A stretch of DNA of 64,000 nt from Bin55 sp964572845 (GCA_964572845.1 CAZNFX010000008.1:62001-126000); one strand, 5' to 3'. Shown: positions 54,266-63,460, counted from the stretch's first letter. Program-made: numbers and translations. The notes: generated by a model from the letters alone, not told the origin.

Positions 54266-56125
54266 TCAACTCTTGTCGAGTCTCTCTTCTATCGACATCC
54301 ACTCGTTTTCCAGCTCCTCAATAGTCTTCCTAGCCTTTCCGTGCTTTCTGATCCAATCCTGCAATTCGCTGCGATTGGCTTCGGAAAATGACTGCGGGTC
54401 GACAAGCTTCTCGTTTAGGTCTTGTACCTTCAATTCTAGCTGACTCAGCATCGACTCTATTTGACGTTTCCGAGCAACTAGGTCTCGCTCTTGATTTCGT
54501 GCATCTGCACGGCTTTTTCTAAGTAACTTCGACGACGACTTGGAGGGCTTGCCCACTTGCTTCGATTCGCCAATGGCCGCCTCGTAGTCATCTAGATTTC
54601 CTTGGAATGTGGTCACTCGACCACCCTTGACAAGCCAAAACTCGTTCACGCACTGTTTCAGCAAGTGCTGATCGTGCGCAACGACGACCACTGCGCCCTG
54701 AAACGAGTCGAGCGCATGCGAAAGGGCAGCACGCATATCCATGTCCAAATGGTTGGTCGGTTCGTCTAGCACCAACAGTGCAGGTCTCTCCAAAGCGATC
54801 TTTGCCAGTACCAGCCGAGCTTTTTCACCCCCGCTGAACTGTCTGACGGGTCGAAATATGTCCGTGCCGCCAAAACCCCAGGCTCCGAGAAAGTCTCGGA
54901 CTTGCTGCTCGCTGAACTCCCTATGGTCCAGAACATGGTCTCGTGCATTGCGTTCGCCATCCAAGATTTCCAATTGATGCTGGGCGAAGTAGCCAATTGT
55001 CGTGTGGGTGCTGAAGCCAATGCTTCCCAGCCTGGGCTGGATTGCCCCGGCCAGCGCTTTCAACAAGGTTGACTTGCCGGCGCCATTCAGCCCGAGAACT
55101 CCGATCCGGTCGCCGGGGTAAATACGTTCTGTTGCATCGGCAATTACGTCGGTCTCATCGTAGCCCAAATAGCAGTTGTCGACTGCAACCATAGGCTCGT
55201 CAAGTCGAACCGGAGATTGAAACGAAAACCGATACGGCAATTGTGTACGTAATACAGCTACCTGTGTCATGCGTTCAAGCATTTTGATTCGGCTTTGAAC
55301 TTGGCGTGCCTTGCTTGCCTTGGCACGAAATCGATCTACGAATCTTTGAATTCGTTCACGCTCTTGCGCTTGACGTTTCAGCATCGTTTCCTGCTGAATG
55401 AGCATTTGAGCCCTTTGCTCTTCGAACGACGAGTAGCCGCCTCGATATGTGAAAGCCTGGAGCTGGTCAATGTGCACTATTGTGTCCACGGCTTGATCCA
55501 ATAGCTCTCGATCGTGGGCAATCAAGAGTACGGTTCCTTCATACTTGGCTAGCCACTTTTGAAACCACACCATTGCCTCTAGATCCAAGTGATTTGTGGG
55601 TTCATCCAGCAACATGAGATCGGCAGGGCACATGAGAGTCTGTGCAAGATTCAGGCGTATTCTCCAACCTCCCGAAAATTCCTCATGGGGCTTTGCATGG
55701 TCTTCAGCTGCAAACCCAAGTCCAGACAAAATAGTGGCTGCTCTACTCTCGAACGAGTATCCTCCTCGATCTTCAAATTCGGCAAAAGCACGCGCAACCT
55801 CCACCCCGCCTAACGACTGCTGAGCGTGCTCAATTTCACGCTGTAGCTGGCGAAGTGCTGTATCGCCATCCATTACGAAATCTATTGCACTTCGATTGGT
55901 AGGGGGTACATTCTGAGAAAGCCAAGAGACTCGCCACGTCGATGGATACTCAACACTACCGTCCTCAGGCTGCAGCTGTTGCCGAATCAGCGCAAACAGC
56001 GTGGTCTTGCCAATGCCGTTTCTTCCAACTAATCCGACGTTGTGACCAGCATGAACGGTGAAGGATAAATCTTCGAAGAGAGGCGTGTCTCCATACTTGA
56101 AGCACACCTTGTTGAATTGAAGCAG
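54266..56125 (-). CDS. ABC-F family ATPase (YheS-like ribosome-associated)
   Basis: 619 aa with two ABC domains: Walker A GRNGIGKTTLFALI and GLNGAGKSTLLKAL; signatures EFSGGWRIRLNLAQ and QFSGGEKARLVLAK; Walker B LMLLDEPTNHLDLEAM and LLVLDEPTNHLDMDMR. A linker helix pair lies between them and a coiled-coil C-terminal tail follows. No membrane domain. ABC-F proteins act on the ribosome, and this one is closest to YheS/Uup types by length. The family start (LQFNKVCFKYGDTPLF) precedes the first GTG at 56107; a CTG at 56125 lies 6 nt behind AGGAG, so I take CTG as the start. Confidence 0.9.
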   Translation of the reverse strand: MLQFNKVCFKYGDTPLFEDLSFTVHAGHNVGLVGRNGIGKTTLFALIRQQLQPEDGSVEYPSTWRVSWLSQNVPPTNRSAIDFVMDGDTALRQLQREIEHAQQSLGGVEVARAFAEFEDRGGYSFESRAATILSGLGFAAEDHAKPHEEFSGGWRIRLNLAQTLMCPADLMLLDEPTNHLDLEAMVWFQKWLAKYEGTVLLIAHDRELLDQAVDTIVHIDQLQAFTYRGGYSSFEEQRAQMLIQQETMLKRQAQERERIQRFVDRFRAKASKARQVQSRIKMLERMTQVAVLRTQLPYRFSFQSPVRLDEPMVAVDNCYLGYDETDVIADATERIYPGDRIGVLGLNGAGKSTLLKALAGAIQPRLGSIGFSTHTTIGYFAQHQLEILDGERNARDHVLDHREFSEQQVRDFLGAWGFGGTDIFRPVRQFSGGEKARLVLAKIALERPALLVLDEPTNHLDMDMRAALSHALDSFQGAVVVVAHDQHLLKQCVNEFWLVKGGRVTTFQGNLDDYEAAIGESKQVGKPSKSSSKLLRKSRADARNQERDLVARKRQIESMLSQLELKVQDLNEKLVDPQSFSEANRSELQDWIRKHGKARKTIEELENEWMSIEERLDKS

Positions 56126-56131
56126 AGCTTG

Positions 56132-56136
56132 CTCCT
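56132..56136 (-). promoter_or_regulatory. Shine-Dalgarno for the CTG start of the ABC-F gene
   Basis: AGGAG on the minus strand, 6 nt before CTG 56125-56123. It would be 24 nt from the GTG at 56107, which is too far. Confidence 0.6.
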
Positions 56137-56138
56137 AA

Positions 56139-56630
56139 TCAATAGGTAGAGCGCGGCCCCAGTTGAAATTGCCGGATCGTCGATCCTATTAGAACAACGA
56201 ACGCAACAAGAGCCAGTAGAGGGATTGCAGGAGCACTCTGAGCACAGTCCGGAGAACCTGCAAATAGAGCTTCAATAATATCTGCGAACGGATAGCCGTC
56301 TCTGATCAGTGCATTCGCTCCAGCAAGGCACGAAATGCTGTTATCGGGACCGAAAATTACATACAGGTGCCAAAGTGCGAACCCAATTCCACCTACGAAG
56401 AACAGTGAGGAAAGCAATGGCAGAATCCCAAGCCTCGAGTCCGTCGCCAGACCAATGATGGCGACCAGCACTCCAAGAAACAACATGTAACGTTGAGACA
56501 GACACAACGAGCACGGCTCAAGATTGAAGACATGCTCCAATGCTAGAGTCAATGCTAATGCACCACCACCGCCCACAACAACTAGGACGGCCCAAAATTC
56601 ACTGTGCTTGTAGTCAAGTTCGAGTTTCAA
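56139..56630 (-). CDS. dsbB: Disulfide bond formation protein B
   Basis: An inner-membrane protein that reoxidises DsbA and passes electrons to ubiquinone. 163 aa with four membrane spans. The first cysteine pair is in NLEPCSLCLSQRYML and the second pair (periplasmic loop) is Cys in ISCLAGANAL and SPDCAQSA. The start is TTG at 56630, 6 nt behind GGAGG; the frame reaches ATG-like codons upstream (56663), but these would overrun the Shine-Dalgarno. It lies 8 bp after acpH, so a gshA-acpH-dsbB arrangement on one strand can be cotranscribed. Confidence 0.93.
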   Translation of the reverse strand: MKLELDYKHSEFWAVLVVVGGGGALALTLALEHVFNLEPCSLCLSQRYMLFLGVLVAIIGLATDSRLGILPLLSSLFFVGGIGFALWHLYVIFGPDNSISCLAGANALIRDGYPFADIIEALFAGSPDCAQSAPAIPLLALVAFVVLIGSTIRQFQLGPRSTY

Positions 56631-56636
56631 CGGACA

Positions 56637-56641
56637 CCTCC
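56637..56641 (-). promoter_or_regulatory. Shine-Dalgarno deciding a TTG start for dsbB
   Basis: GGAGG on the minus strand lies 6 nt before the TTG at 56630-56628. The upstream in-frame start at 56663 would place the element inside the gene. Confidence 0.75.
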
Positions 56642-56670
56642 ACGTATACCATCGCATACACAATCAAAAT

Positions 56671-57294
56671 CTAGGAGCTTCCGGGCTCATGGGCCATGTA
56701 AGCACTACTCTTACTAGGCGCATTATTGGCTCGCCAGATAGCGGCACGCTCTTCAATCAAAGGAAAATAACCCCTAAAGTCATCGTAGAAGACATCGATG
56801 TCTCTCCCTATAACAGACAGAGCTGCGACATGCTCGTTCTTCTTCAAACGATGCAAGATTCTACGCATGATCCCCAAGATCACGTCAAAGTCCCGATATG
56901 AAGCCCAGAGGTCCAGCTCTACTGAACGTTCAAGAAATCTGGCCGCCGAGCTCGGCATGTCAAACTTCGACAATACGTTGTAGCAATAGTTGGTGAACTC
57001 GTTCAAGTCACCTTCGCCGTGTGCTTTCCAATGAACCGCTAACAAGTGGTCGGCGACCAAGTCCAGCAAGACTGGTGCTACACGTCTCAGCTGAGTGCCG
57101 AAACGCCAATATGTCGCCCGCATTTCATCCATCCTATTGCTCTCAGAATCAATATGCCTGTGCAAGCGAATCCCGCTCTGCACTTCAGGTGGGTACGACG
57201 AGGGAATGGGACCCTTGACGAAGTCCCCAAGGAATGCGCCAGCAATGTGAGCTTCATCCTGCCTTGCCAGCCAGCTGTGAGCCAGAAAATTCAC
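56671..57294 (-). CDS. acpH: Acyl carrier protein phosphodiesterase
   Basis: Removes the 4'-phosphopantetheine arm from acyl carrier protein. 207 aa. Family (DUF479) motifs are MNFLAHSWLARQDEAHIAG, FLGDFVKGPIP and RLHRHIDSESNR, an HD-related metal site, with DLVADHLLAVHW further on. Its ATG overlaps the gshA stop (ATGA), so it is translationally coupled to gshA. Confidence 0.93.
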   Translation of the reverse strand: MNFLAHSWLARQDEAHIAGAFLGDFVKGPIPSSYPPEVQSGIRLHRHIDSESNRMDEMRATYWRFGTQLRRVAPVLLDLVADHLLAVHWKAHGEGDLNEFTNYCYNVLSKFDMPSSAARFLERSVELDLWASYRDFDVILGIMRRILHRLKKNEHVAALSVIGRDIDVFYDDFRGYFPLIEERAAIWRANNAPSKSSAYMAHEPGSS

Positions 57295-58859
57295 CCACCT
57301 AAATCCAATCGCATATAGGCGTCCAAATATTGATCGAAGGGTTGAGTTTCTGAACTCTCCAGCTCCTTCTGAAGTAGCAACGACTTGCGGGTCGTCTCAT
57401 CGAAAGTTGTCTTGCGCTGGACGCTGAGAGGGTTTTGCAAGTACTCTTGCTGATGCTGGTTGGCCAATGAGTCGATCAATCGGTAGTACGACATACTTCT
57501 ATCCGTCATTTGGGCAAGTACCTGAGCGGATGGGGTCGCCGCAGGATCCAATACCTTCTGTCGCTGCAATTCCCAAGAATTCATGTACGCTGCAGTTCCT
57601 GCGAGGGTGCCGATGCAGTTGCAAACCTTCTCAACATCGGCCAGTACTTCCAACGCCCATGCGTGCATTTCTCTCTGTTTGCCACCGGAGAGCAACGATA
57701 CTGTCGGGTCTCTTCCTCTTTGAACCGTTGCAAGCTGGTTCTCTTGAATTTCACGCCACGAAGCTCGCGTGTCGAACTCACTGGGGTGTAGCCAGCAATA
57801 GATCAACATTGCATCCAAAAACTGAGCTGTTTTGCTGTCAATGCCTGTTCGATCAAAGGGATTTAGATCCAAACAGCGCACCTCCAGGTACTCGATTCCG
57901 TTCGCACTGAGGGACTCAATGGGTCTGAACCCGCTCTGAGACAAGGGCTTCGGCCGAATCGTTCCGTAGGATTCAGCTTCAGTCTGCAAGAGTGCCGTCG
58001 ATAGTTGCTTGTATTCCCCATTCGGCTTTCTAAGGCCTATCTTCTCGTATGGCTGGTGTGGCTGGCTTAGTGCCGAAAGCATGTTCTGCAAGTATTCAGC
58101 AAGCGAGTTATACGAGATGTAATGGGAAGTTTGAGCCGAACTCTGATAGCCCAAGGGACCCATGCGCAAAGATGTTGCATAGGGAAGGTAGAACGATTCG
58201 CCGTCCAATTCCTGCAGTCCGTGGTCTCCTGTGGAGATAAACGACCCGCACACAGCTGGCGACGATCCAAACAAATAGATAGGGAGCCAAGCCAGCCGCC
58301 GGAAGTTACGAATCAAGCTCATGTAGCCTGCATCTCTGAATTCCCTCGAGTCACTCTCACCTTCAAACTCGGCAAGTGCTTGCCAAAGATAGTCGGGAAT
58401 GGAAAAGTTGTAGTGCAAACCAGAGATCGACTGCATGTAGCGTCCATACCTGTAGGCAAGCCCTGTTCGATAGATGCTCTTTACTCTTCCAAGATTGGAG
58501 TGCCCGTAGTCTGCAATTGGAATGGATGCGTCGCCACGCAACATACACGGCATGCTTGCGGGCCAAAGACGTTCCTCCTCAATGACTCCATATACAAAGC
58601 GATGAATGTCGTCGAGTTCCGAAAGGCAACCGTCAATGCTCGTGTGCACACGTGTGACGAACTCAAGCTGTGATTCTGAGAAATCTGTGGTGATCGATTC
58701 GTGTGTGAGCGCAGCGCCCAATTCCGCAGGATGTGGTTTTCGGGAAAGGTAGCCGTCGCGGGAAATGCGAAGAGCTTCCTTCTCAATGCCATGATTTACT
58801 TGAAAATGCCCGGCTGAACCAAGAACGCTCTTTAGCCGGGACTCTAGCAAAGCACTCAA
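57291..58859 (-). CDS. gshA: Glutamate-cysteine ligase
   Basis: The first, ATP-dependent step of glutathione synthesis. 522 aa, the gammaproteobacterial type 1 enzyme. Near the N-terminus is GIEKEALRISRDGYLS, then TTDFSESQLEFVTRVH, GLHYNFSIPDYLW and YLEVRCLDLNPFDRTGI. The gene lies between pckA and acpH on the same strand. No gshB is present in this window. Confidence 0.96.
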   Translation of the reverse strand: MSALLESRLKSVLGSAGHFQVNHGIEKEALRISRDGYLSRKPHPAELGAALTHESITTDFSESQLEFVTRVHTSIDGCLSELDDIHRFVYGVIEEERLWPASMPCMLRGDASIPIADYGHSNLGRVKSIYRTGLAYRYGRYMQSISGLHYNFSIPDYLWQALAEFEGESDSREFRDAGYMSLIRNFRRLAWLPIYLFGSSPAVCGSFISTGDHGLQELDGESFYLPYATSLRMGPLGYQSSAQTSHYISYNSLAEYLQNMLSALSQPHQPYEKIGLRKPNGEYKQLSTALLQTEAESYGTIRPKPLSQSGFRPIESLSANGIEYLEVRCLDLNPFDRTGIDSKTAQFLDAMLIYCWLHPSEFDTRASWREIQENQLATVQRGRDPTVSLLSGGKQREMHAWALEVLADVEKVCNCIGTLAGTAAYMNSWELQRQKVLDPAATPSAQVLAQMTDRSMSYYRLIDSLANQHQQEYLQNPLSVQRKTTFDETTRKSLLLQKELESSETQPFDQYLDAYMRLDLGG

Positions 58860-58930
58860 TCTAGTTGCTCAAGTCAGGCAACATCGCCAATCAGCTAGTC
58901 GCAAATGCACAGAGTGGGTTGTAGCACCGC

Positions 58931-60475
58931 CTAATGAGGACCCGCTTCGACAATTTCTCTACCCACATTGAATTGTGCGAAATTGTCTTTGAATTTGGCA
59001 ATTAGCGAGTTGCGAGCGGCGTCGTAGTCGGTTTTGCTGAACCATGCCTCTCGTGGATTTAGCATTTGTGCGTTCAATCCCTCCAAGTGCGTTGGAACAG
59101 TAAGGTTCAGCTCGGGTAGATGCATTAGCGGACCATTTTGCAAGATACCTGAGCGAGCGGCTCGAATGATCGTCCGAGTCTCCGGTATTCCAATCCGTTG
59201 TCCGCGCCCATACGTGCCTCCGATCCATCCGGTATTGATCAAATAGACTTGTGAATCAAACGACCCGAGACGACGCATGAGTAGATCGGCGTACACATTC
59301 GGAGGCCTAGGCAGAAAGGCCGCCCCGAACCCTGCCGAAAAAGTTGCAGCATAGGGTTCCGAAGAACCAACAACGGTCGATCCAATCTGTGCCGTGTAGC
59401 CGGAGAGGAAGTGGTAAGCCGCAGCTTGCCTAGAAAGCACAGAAACCGGCGGCAACACACCGCTGACGTCGCACGTGAGAAATATTATTGTCTCGGGCTC
59501 ATCGCCACTATTGTTGGGTTCGCACGCGGCAACGTTGCTTCGCGGATAGCAGGCACGAGTGTTTTCCGTCAGCGACGAGTCACTATAGTCGGGCACTCTA
59601 GTGTCTAGATTCACCACAACGTTCTCAATAATTGCACCAAATCGAATTGCATCGAAGATCACCGGTTCGGTCTCCCGTTGGAGGTCTATGCACTTCGCAT
59701 AGCAACCCCCCTCGAAATTGAACACGGTTCCGGTTCCCCATCCATGCTCGTCGTCCCCAATCAACAGACAGTCAGGGTCAGAAGAGAGCGTGGTCTTGCC
59801 CGTGCCGGACAATCCAAAAAACAGGGCTACCTTTCCACTGGAATCCACGTTGGCGGAGCAATGCATTGGCAATATGTCCTCCTCTGGTAGGAGAAAGTTC
59901 ATCGCTGCGAACATCGCCTTTTTCATTTCGCCCGCGTAGTGCATGCCGGCAATCAATACTTTCCGTTCGGCAAAGCTCACTACCACAACACCATCGCTGT
60001 TGGTTCCGTCACGCTCGGGAACACACTCGAAGTCTGGTGCGTTCAATATTTGCCATACGGGCTTGTTTAAGGGATTGAATGCTTCGGGAACAATAAAAAG
60101 AGTGCGAGCGAACATCTGGTGCCACGCATATTGAGTACAGACATGGACCGGTTGATAGTGCGCACTATGCGCGCCGACGTGCATGAGTCCAGCATAGCTT
60201 TCCCGCGAGTCTACGAAGGCACTGACTCTCTTCCACAATTGCGAAAACCGGCGAGTGTCGAAAGGCTGATTGACTGCGCCCCAGTCGATTGTTCCTGACG
60301 TTCTGTCGTCGTCGACGATGAACCGATCTCTGGGAGATCGGCCTGTCCGTCTTCCGGTACGTACAGCAATCGATCCGTTGGAAACTAGGATGCCTTCCCC
60401 ATTGCTAACGACATGCTCGGCAAGGATGGCTGTAGGGAGTCCGTTGTACCGTTTGGGTTCCTGAAGAGCTTCGAT
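58931..60475 (-). CDS. pckA: Phosphoenolpyruvate carboxykinase (ATP)
   Basis: The gluconeogenic enzyme that converts oxaloacetate and ATP to phosphoenolpyruvate. The P-loop is FFGLSGTGKTTLSSDP; metal and substrate residues are in MHYAGEMKKAMFAAMN and LLIGDDEHGWGTG. The N-terminal part is complete (IAVRTGRRTGRSPRDRFIVD, IDWGAVNQPF), resembling the shorter alphaproteobacterial type rather than E. coli. The frame is open from 60514, with no ATG, GTG or TTG before the homologous part; ATC at 60475 is used only as a marker, so the true start is unresolved. TTG at 60238 would delete the TGRSPRDRF phosphate loop. Downstream of hslR as in E. coli, but hslO is missing. Confidence 0.92.
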   Translation of the reverse strand: MEALQEPKRYNGLPTAILAEHVVSNGEGILVSNGSIAVRTGRRTGRSPRDRFIVDDDRTSGTIDWGAVNQPFDTRRFSQLWKRVSAFVDSRESYAGLMHVGAHSAHYQPVHVCTQYAWHQMFARTLFIVPEAFNPLNKPVWQILNAPDFECVPERDGTNSDGVVVVSFAERKVLIAGMHYAGEMKKAMFAAMNFLLPEEDILPMHCSANVDSSGKVALFFGLSGTGKTTLSSDPDCLLIGDDEHGWGTGTVFNFEGGCYAKCIDLQRETEPVIFDAIRFGAIIENVVVNLDTRVPDYSDSSLTENTRACYPRSNVAACEPNNSGDEPETIIFLTCDVSGVLPPVSVLSRQAAAYHFLSGYTAQIGSTVVGSSEPYAATFSAGFGAAFLPRPPNVYADLLMRRLGSFDSQVYLINTGWIGGTYGRGQRIGIPETRTIIRAARSGILQNGPLMHLPELNLTVPTHLEGLNAQMLNPREAWFSKTDYDAARNSLIAKFKDNFAQFNVGREIVEAGPH

Positions 60476-60573
60476 TGCCGCTACCGCCGTATGTTGAGTA
60501 TCAAATGAAAAATGTTAGTAAACCAAGCACTCTGAATTGGGCGAACCTCAGCTTGCCAACATCGGTATAGACT

Positions 60574-60990
60574 TCAGTCTTGGTATCCACGTTGCTTGAG
60601 CTGCGCCAACTTACGACGATCGGCGCGGCCGGGCTTCCGCTGTGAAAACACGATCCCCGATCGCGCTGCTTTGCGCTGTTCTGCTTGTTCCGTACGCTTA
60701 GCAATTGAGTTTTCTGTTTCCTCGTACATGGTCTGCGCGACTTTAGCAGACCCACGCTGATCCAAAAGTTCCGTAACAACGACTACTACCTGATGCGAAG
60801 GGAGCGTAATCGTCAACGTCTGTCCACGATGAATACTTCGTGCAGGTTTGACCCTCTCGCCATCTATGTGAACTTTGCCTCCAACCACCGCTTCTTTGGC
60901 ACGGGTTCTGGTCTTGAAGAAGCGTGCCGCCCACAACCACTTGTCAACCCGAACTCTTGTCTCTTCCCTGTTCATGGCCGGAATACTCAT
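60574..60990 (-). CDS. hslR: Heat shock protein 15 (S4 domain), ribosome-rescue factor HslR
   Basis: Binds free 50S subunits carrying nascent chains. 138 aa. The S4 RNA-binding domain is VRVDKWLWAARFFKTRTRAK followed by GKVHIDGERVKPARSI. The basic C-terminal tail has QRKPGRADRRKLAQLKQRG. The frame is open to 61056, but ATG at 60990 is preceded by GGAG and fits the family; ATG at 60975 is possible. Divergent from nudE, the E. coli arrangement. Confidence 0.94.
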   Translation of the reverse strand: MSIPAMNREETRVRVDKWLWAARFFKTRTRAKEAVVGGKVHIDGERVKPARSIHRGQTLTITLPSHQVVVVVTELLDQRGSAKVAQTMYEETENSIAKRTEQAEQRKAARSGIVFSQRKPGRADRRKLAQLKQRGYQD

Positions 60991-61076
60991 TGCTCCGGTC
61001 TCCGTTACCCGCAAACGTGATTGAACAATCGATGTACACCTATACTTAGCCGCCAACCAAGCGGTAGGAAAACGAC

Positions 61077-61622
61077 GTGCTCCCCAAAATCAGTCAGTCG
61101 CGTGTTGTAGCAAGCAGCCGATTGTTCAGCATTGAGCAAATCGATCTATGCTTCTCTAACGGCGCAAGGAGAACGTTCGAGCGTCTTCCCAAGAGAGGAT
61201 TCGAAGGAATCATAGTCTGTGCCGTCAATGACAAGCATGAGTGTATTTTAGTGCGTGAATACCAAGCAGGCACGCATCGCTACGAGCTTGTTCTTCCGAA
61301 AGGCCGAGTGGAGCTTGAAGAGACCTTTGACGAAGCTGCCAATCGTGAGCTCAAAGAAGAGGCTGGACTTGGTGCCCGGCGGTGGCAATACTTGCAAGAA
61401 ATGACCATTGCTCCCAGCCACATGGGTTTTTCGATTCATGCGTTATTGGCTACAGACCTCTATTCAGAAACACTGCAGGGAGACGAACCTGAGCCCTTGG
61501 AGGTCGTGCCCTGGCCGATGGATGACTTGGAGAGCTTGTTCAAGTCGGAACAACTCACCGAAGCTCGATCAATCGCGGCACTGACCTTGGCCCACATGGA
61601 ATTGCGCAATCAAAGTGATTGA
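61077..61622 (+). CDS. nudE: ADP compounds hydrolase NudE
   Basis: A Nudix hydrolase acting on ADP-ribose, NADH and similar dinucleotides. 181 aa. The Nudix box G-x5-E-x7-REUxEExGU is complete in GRVELEETFDEAANRELKEE plus AGL. Residues before it (RGFEGIIVCAVNDKHECILV) match the NudE/YjcE type. GTG start with AGGA 8 nt upstream. The stop overlaps the cysQ start by 8 nt, so the two are coupled. Confidence 0.93.
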   Translation: MLPKISQSRVVASSRLFSIEQIDLCFSNGARRTFERLPKRGFEGIIVCAVNDKHECILVREYQAGTHRYELVLPKGRVELEETFDEAANRELKEEAGLGARRWQYLQEMTIAPSHMGFSIHALLATDLYSETLQGDEPEPLEVVPWPMDDLESLFKSEQLTEARSIAALTLAHMELRNQSD

Positions 61623-62421
61623 CGAGCTTGTAAGAATTTCCAATCAGGCCAGCCGAGACATCCTCGAAGTCTACAACTCGGACTTCGCTGTTAGAACGAA
61701 GACTGACGACTCGCCTGTTACACAAGCCGACCTGAGAGCACATGAGACCATCGTCCGAGAATTGGCAATGCTTGATGTCGCTATTCCAATCGTCTCAGAG
61801 GAAGGCACGTTTCCTGACTTTTCGACCAGACAACAATGGAAAGAATATTGGCTGGTAGATCCGTTGGATGGCACTCGCGACTTTGTTGAGCGAAATGGCG
61901 AGTTCACGGTGAACATTGCATTGATTCAGGGCGACAGGCCGGCGCTGGGAATAGTAAATGTCCCCACTAGAGGATGCGTATATGTTGGAGATTGCATCAA
62001 CAGTAAAGCCTTCGTGCGCAACTCCACCGGACAACTTTCGATATCGTCGAGAACGAACGATTCGCATGAGCTTGTCCTCGTTGAGAGCCGGCACAATGCG
62101 TCGCGCGGCAATGACCTTTTCGCCGATCACCTTAGACGGAAAGGAAAAAGGGTTGTCAGAGAGAGCGCCGGTAGCAGTTTGAAAATATGCCGAGTCGCTG
62201 AGGGTAGCGCTGACTTCTACCTTCGGTGCGGACCAACTTCGGAGTGGGATTTGGCGGCTGCACATGCAGTACTACATGCGGCGGGAGGAAATTTGCGCAT
62301 GCTTTCTGGAGCTCCCCTACTCTACAACCAAAAGCAGAGTTTGCTCAATCCGTCGTTCTTTGCCTGTGGAGACTCACCGGATTATTGGACGGCGGAACTA
62401 AACGCAGCATTGCAGATTTGA
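61615..62421 (+). CDS. cysQ: 3'(2'),5'-bisphosphate nucleotidase CysQ
   Basis: Hydrolyses PAP to AMP, which relieves inhibition of sulfate assimilation. 268 aa, an inositol monophosphatase-like enzyme. The metal and catalytic motifs are TDDSPVTQADLRAH, VSEEG, LVDPLDGTRDFVERNGEF and the C-terminal SEWDLAAAHAVLHAAGG. GTG start, overlapping nudE. Neighbouring nudE clears other nucleotide by-products, so the pair has a linked housekeeping role. Confidence 0.95.
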   Translation: MIDELVRISNQASRDILEVYNSDFAVRTKTDDSPVTQADLRAHETIVRELAMLDVAIPIVSEEGTFPDFSTRQQWKEYWLVDPLDGTRDFVERNGEFTVNIALIQGDRPALGIVNVPTRGCVYVGDCINSKAFVRNSTGQLSISSRTNDSHELVLVESRHNASRGNDLFADHLRRKGKRVVRESAGSSLKICRVAEGSADFYLRCGPTSEWDLAAAHAVLHAAGGNLRMLSGAPLLYNQKQSLLNPSFFACGDSPDYWTAELNAALQI

Positions 62422-62472
62422 TTGGAATCGGAGCTTGGTGGTCCTAGTAGGTGCACGCTGAATTAGATCGTC

Positions 62473-63459
62473 ATGGGACAGGAAAAACTAGTGAGATTCA
62501 TCATCTACGGGGCAGGAGGAATTGGTGCGACCATTGGTGCTCGTCTGCACTTGGCAGGTCAAGAGGTGGTACTCATTGCGCGCGGAGACCATTTCAATGC
62601 TCTGCACAAGCACGGACTGAGATTTGTGTCACCACGCCACGATTTGGTTCTGCACATACCGACCATCAGCCATCCCTCAGAACTGAATTCCAGCCCGAAT
62701 GACATAGTCTTTCTCTGCATGAAGGGTCAGCACACGGAAGCTGCACTTGTTGATTTGCAAAAATTCACGCCTGACACTACACGGGTTGTCTGTTGTCAGA
62801 ATGGTGTCGCAAACGAACGAGCTGCACTGCGTCGATTCGAGAATGTCTATGCGATGTGCGTACTGCTTCCGGCAGAACACCTTGAACCCGGTATCGTGGT
62901 CAATTTCGCTGAAGCAACAGCAGGATCCTTGGACGTGGGAAAATTTCCCGCAGGTATGGATGAGACGGCGCAAACCATCGCAGCAACACTACGCAGAGCT
63001 GGATTCAGTTCGATAGCTGATGACACCGTGATGAGGCACAAGTATGTCAAGTTGTTGGGTAACCTAAACAATGCGGTTCAAGCCGCATGCGGGGCGGGGT
63101 CGAGCAATCTTTCATCGCGGCTCAGGAACGAAGCTCTTGCGTGCTACGCAGCCGCCGGAATTGATTGTGCAACGTCAGATGAGTCGCGCAAACGTCGATC
63201 GGACATAAGCCGTACTTCTGTCGAAGGATTCGCTCGTCACGGCGGTTCCTCGCTGCAAAGCGTCATGCGCAACACCGGCAACATCGAAGCAGACTTCCTT
63301 AATGGGGAAATCGTTCAACTGGGTCGAATGCATGGCATTCCCACGCCTGCCAATCGCGTAGTTCAAACAGTTGGCCATCGTGCGGCCCTGTCCGGCAAGG
63401 CTGGACACTACTGTACCCTCGAGGAACTCGAGGAAATGGTCGAAGTGGCGTCTGCATGA
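62473..63459 (+). CDS. 2-dehydropantoate 2-reductase family protein
   Basis: 328 aa, NAD(P)H-dependent ketopantoate reductase fold. The Rossmann motif is IIYGAGGIGATIGARLHLAG. Substrate-side motifs include FLCMKGQHTEAALVDLQ and CCQNGVANE, and the catalytic Lys is in RHKYVKLLGNLNNAVQA. The late region IEADFLNGEIVQLGRMHGI holds the conserved NxExxxLxGxIxxxG-type element. Similarity to PanE/ApbA is clear, but many such proteins do not act in pantothenate synthesis, so I leave the symbol blank. Start ATG 62473; GTG 62491 is possible. Confidence 0.88.
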   Translation: MGQEKLVRFIIYGAGGIGATIGARLHLAGQEVVLIARGDHFNALHKHGLRFVSPRHDLVLHIPTISHPSELNSSPNDIVFLCMKGQHTEAALVDLQKFTPDTTRVVCCQNGVANERAALRRFENVYAMCVLLPAEHLEPGIVVNFAEATAGSLDVGKFPAGMDETAQTIAATLRRAGFSSIADDTVMRHKYVKLLGNLNNAVQAACGAGSSNLSSRLRNEALACYAAAGIDCATSDESRKRRSDISRTSVEGFARHGGSSLQSVMRNTGNIEADFLNGEIVQLGRMHGIPTPANRVVQTVGHRAALSGKAGHYCTLEELEEMVEVASA

Positions 63460-63460
63460 C

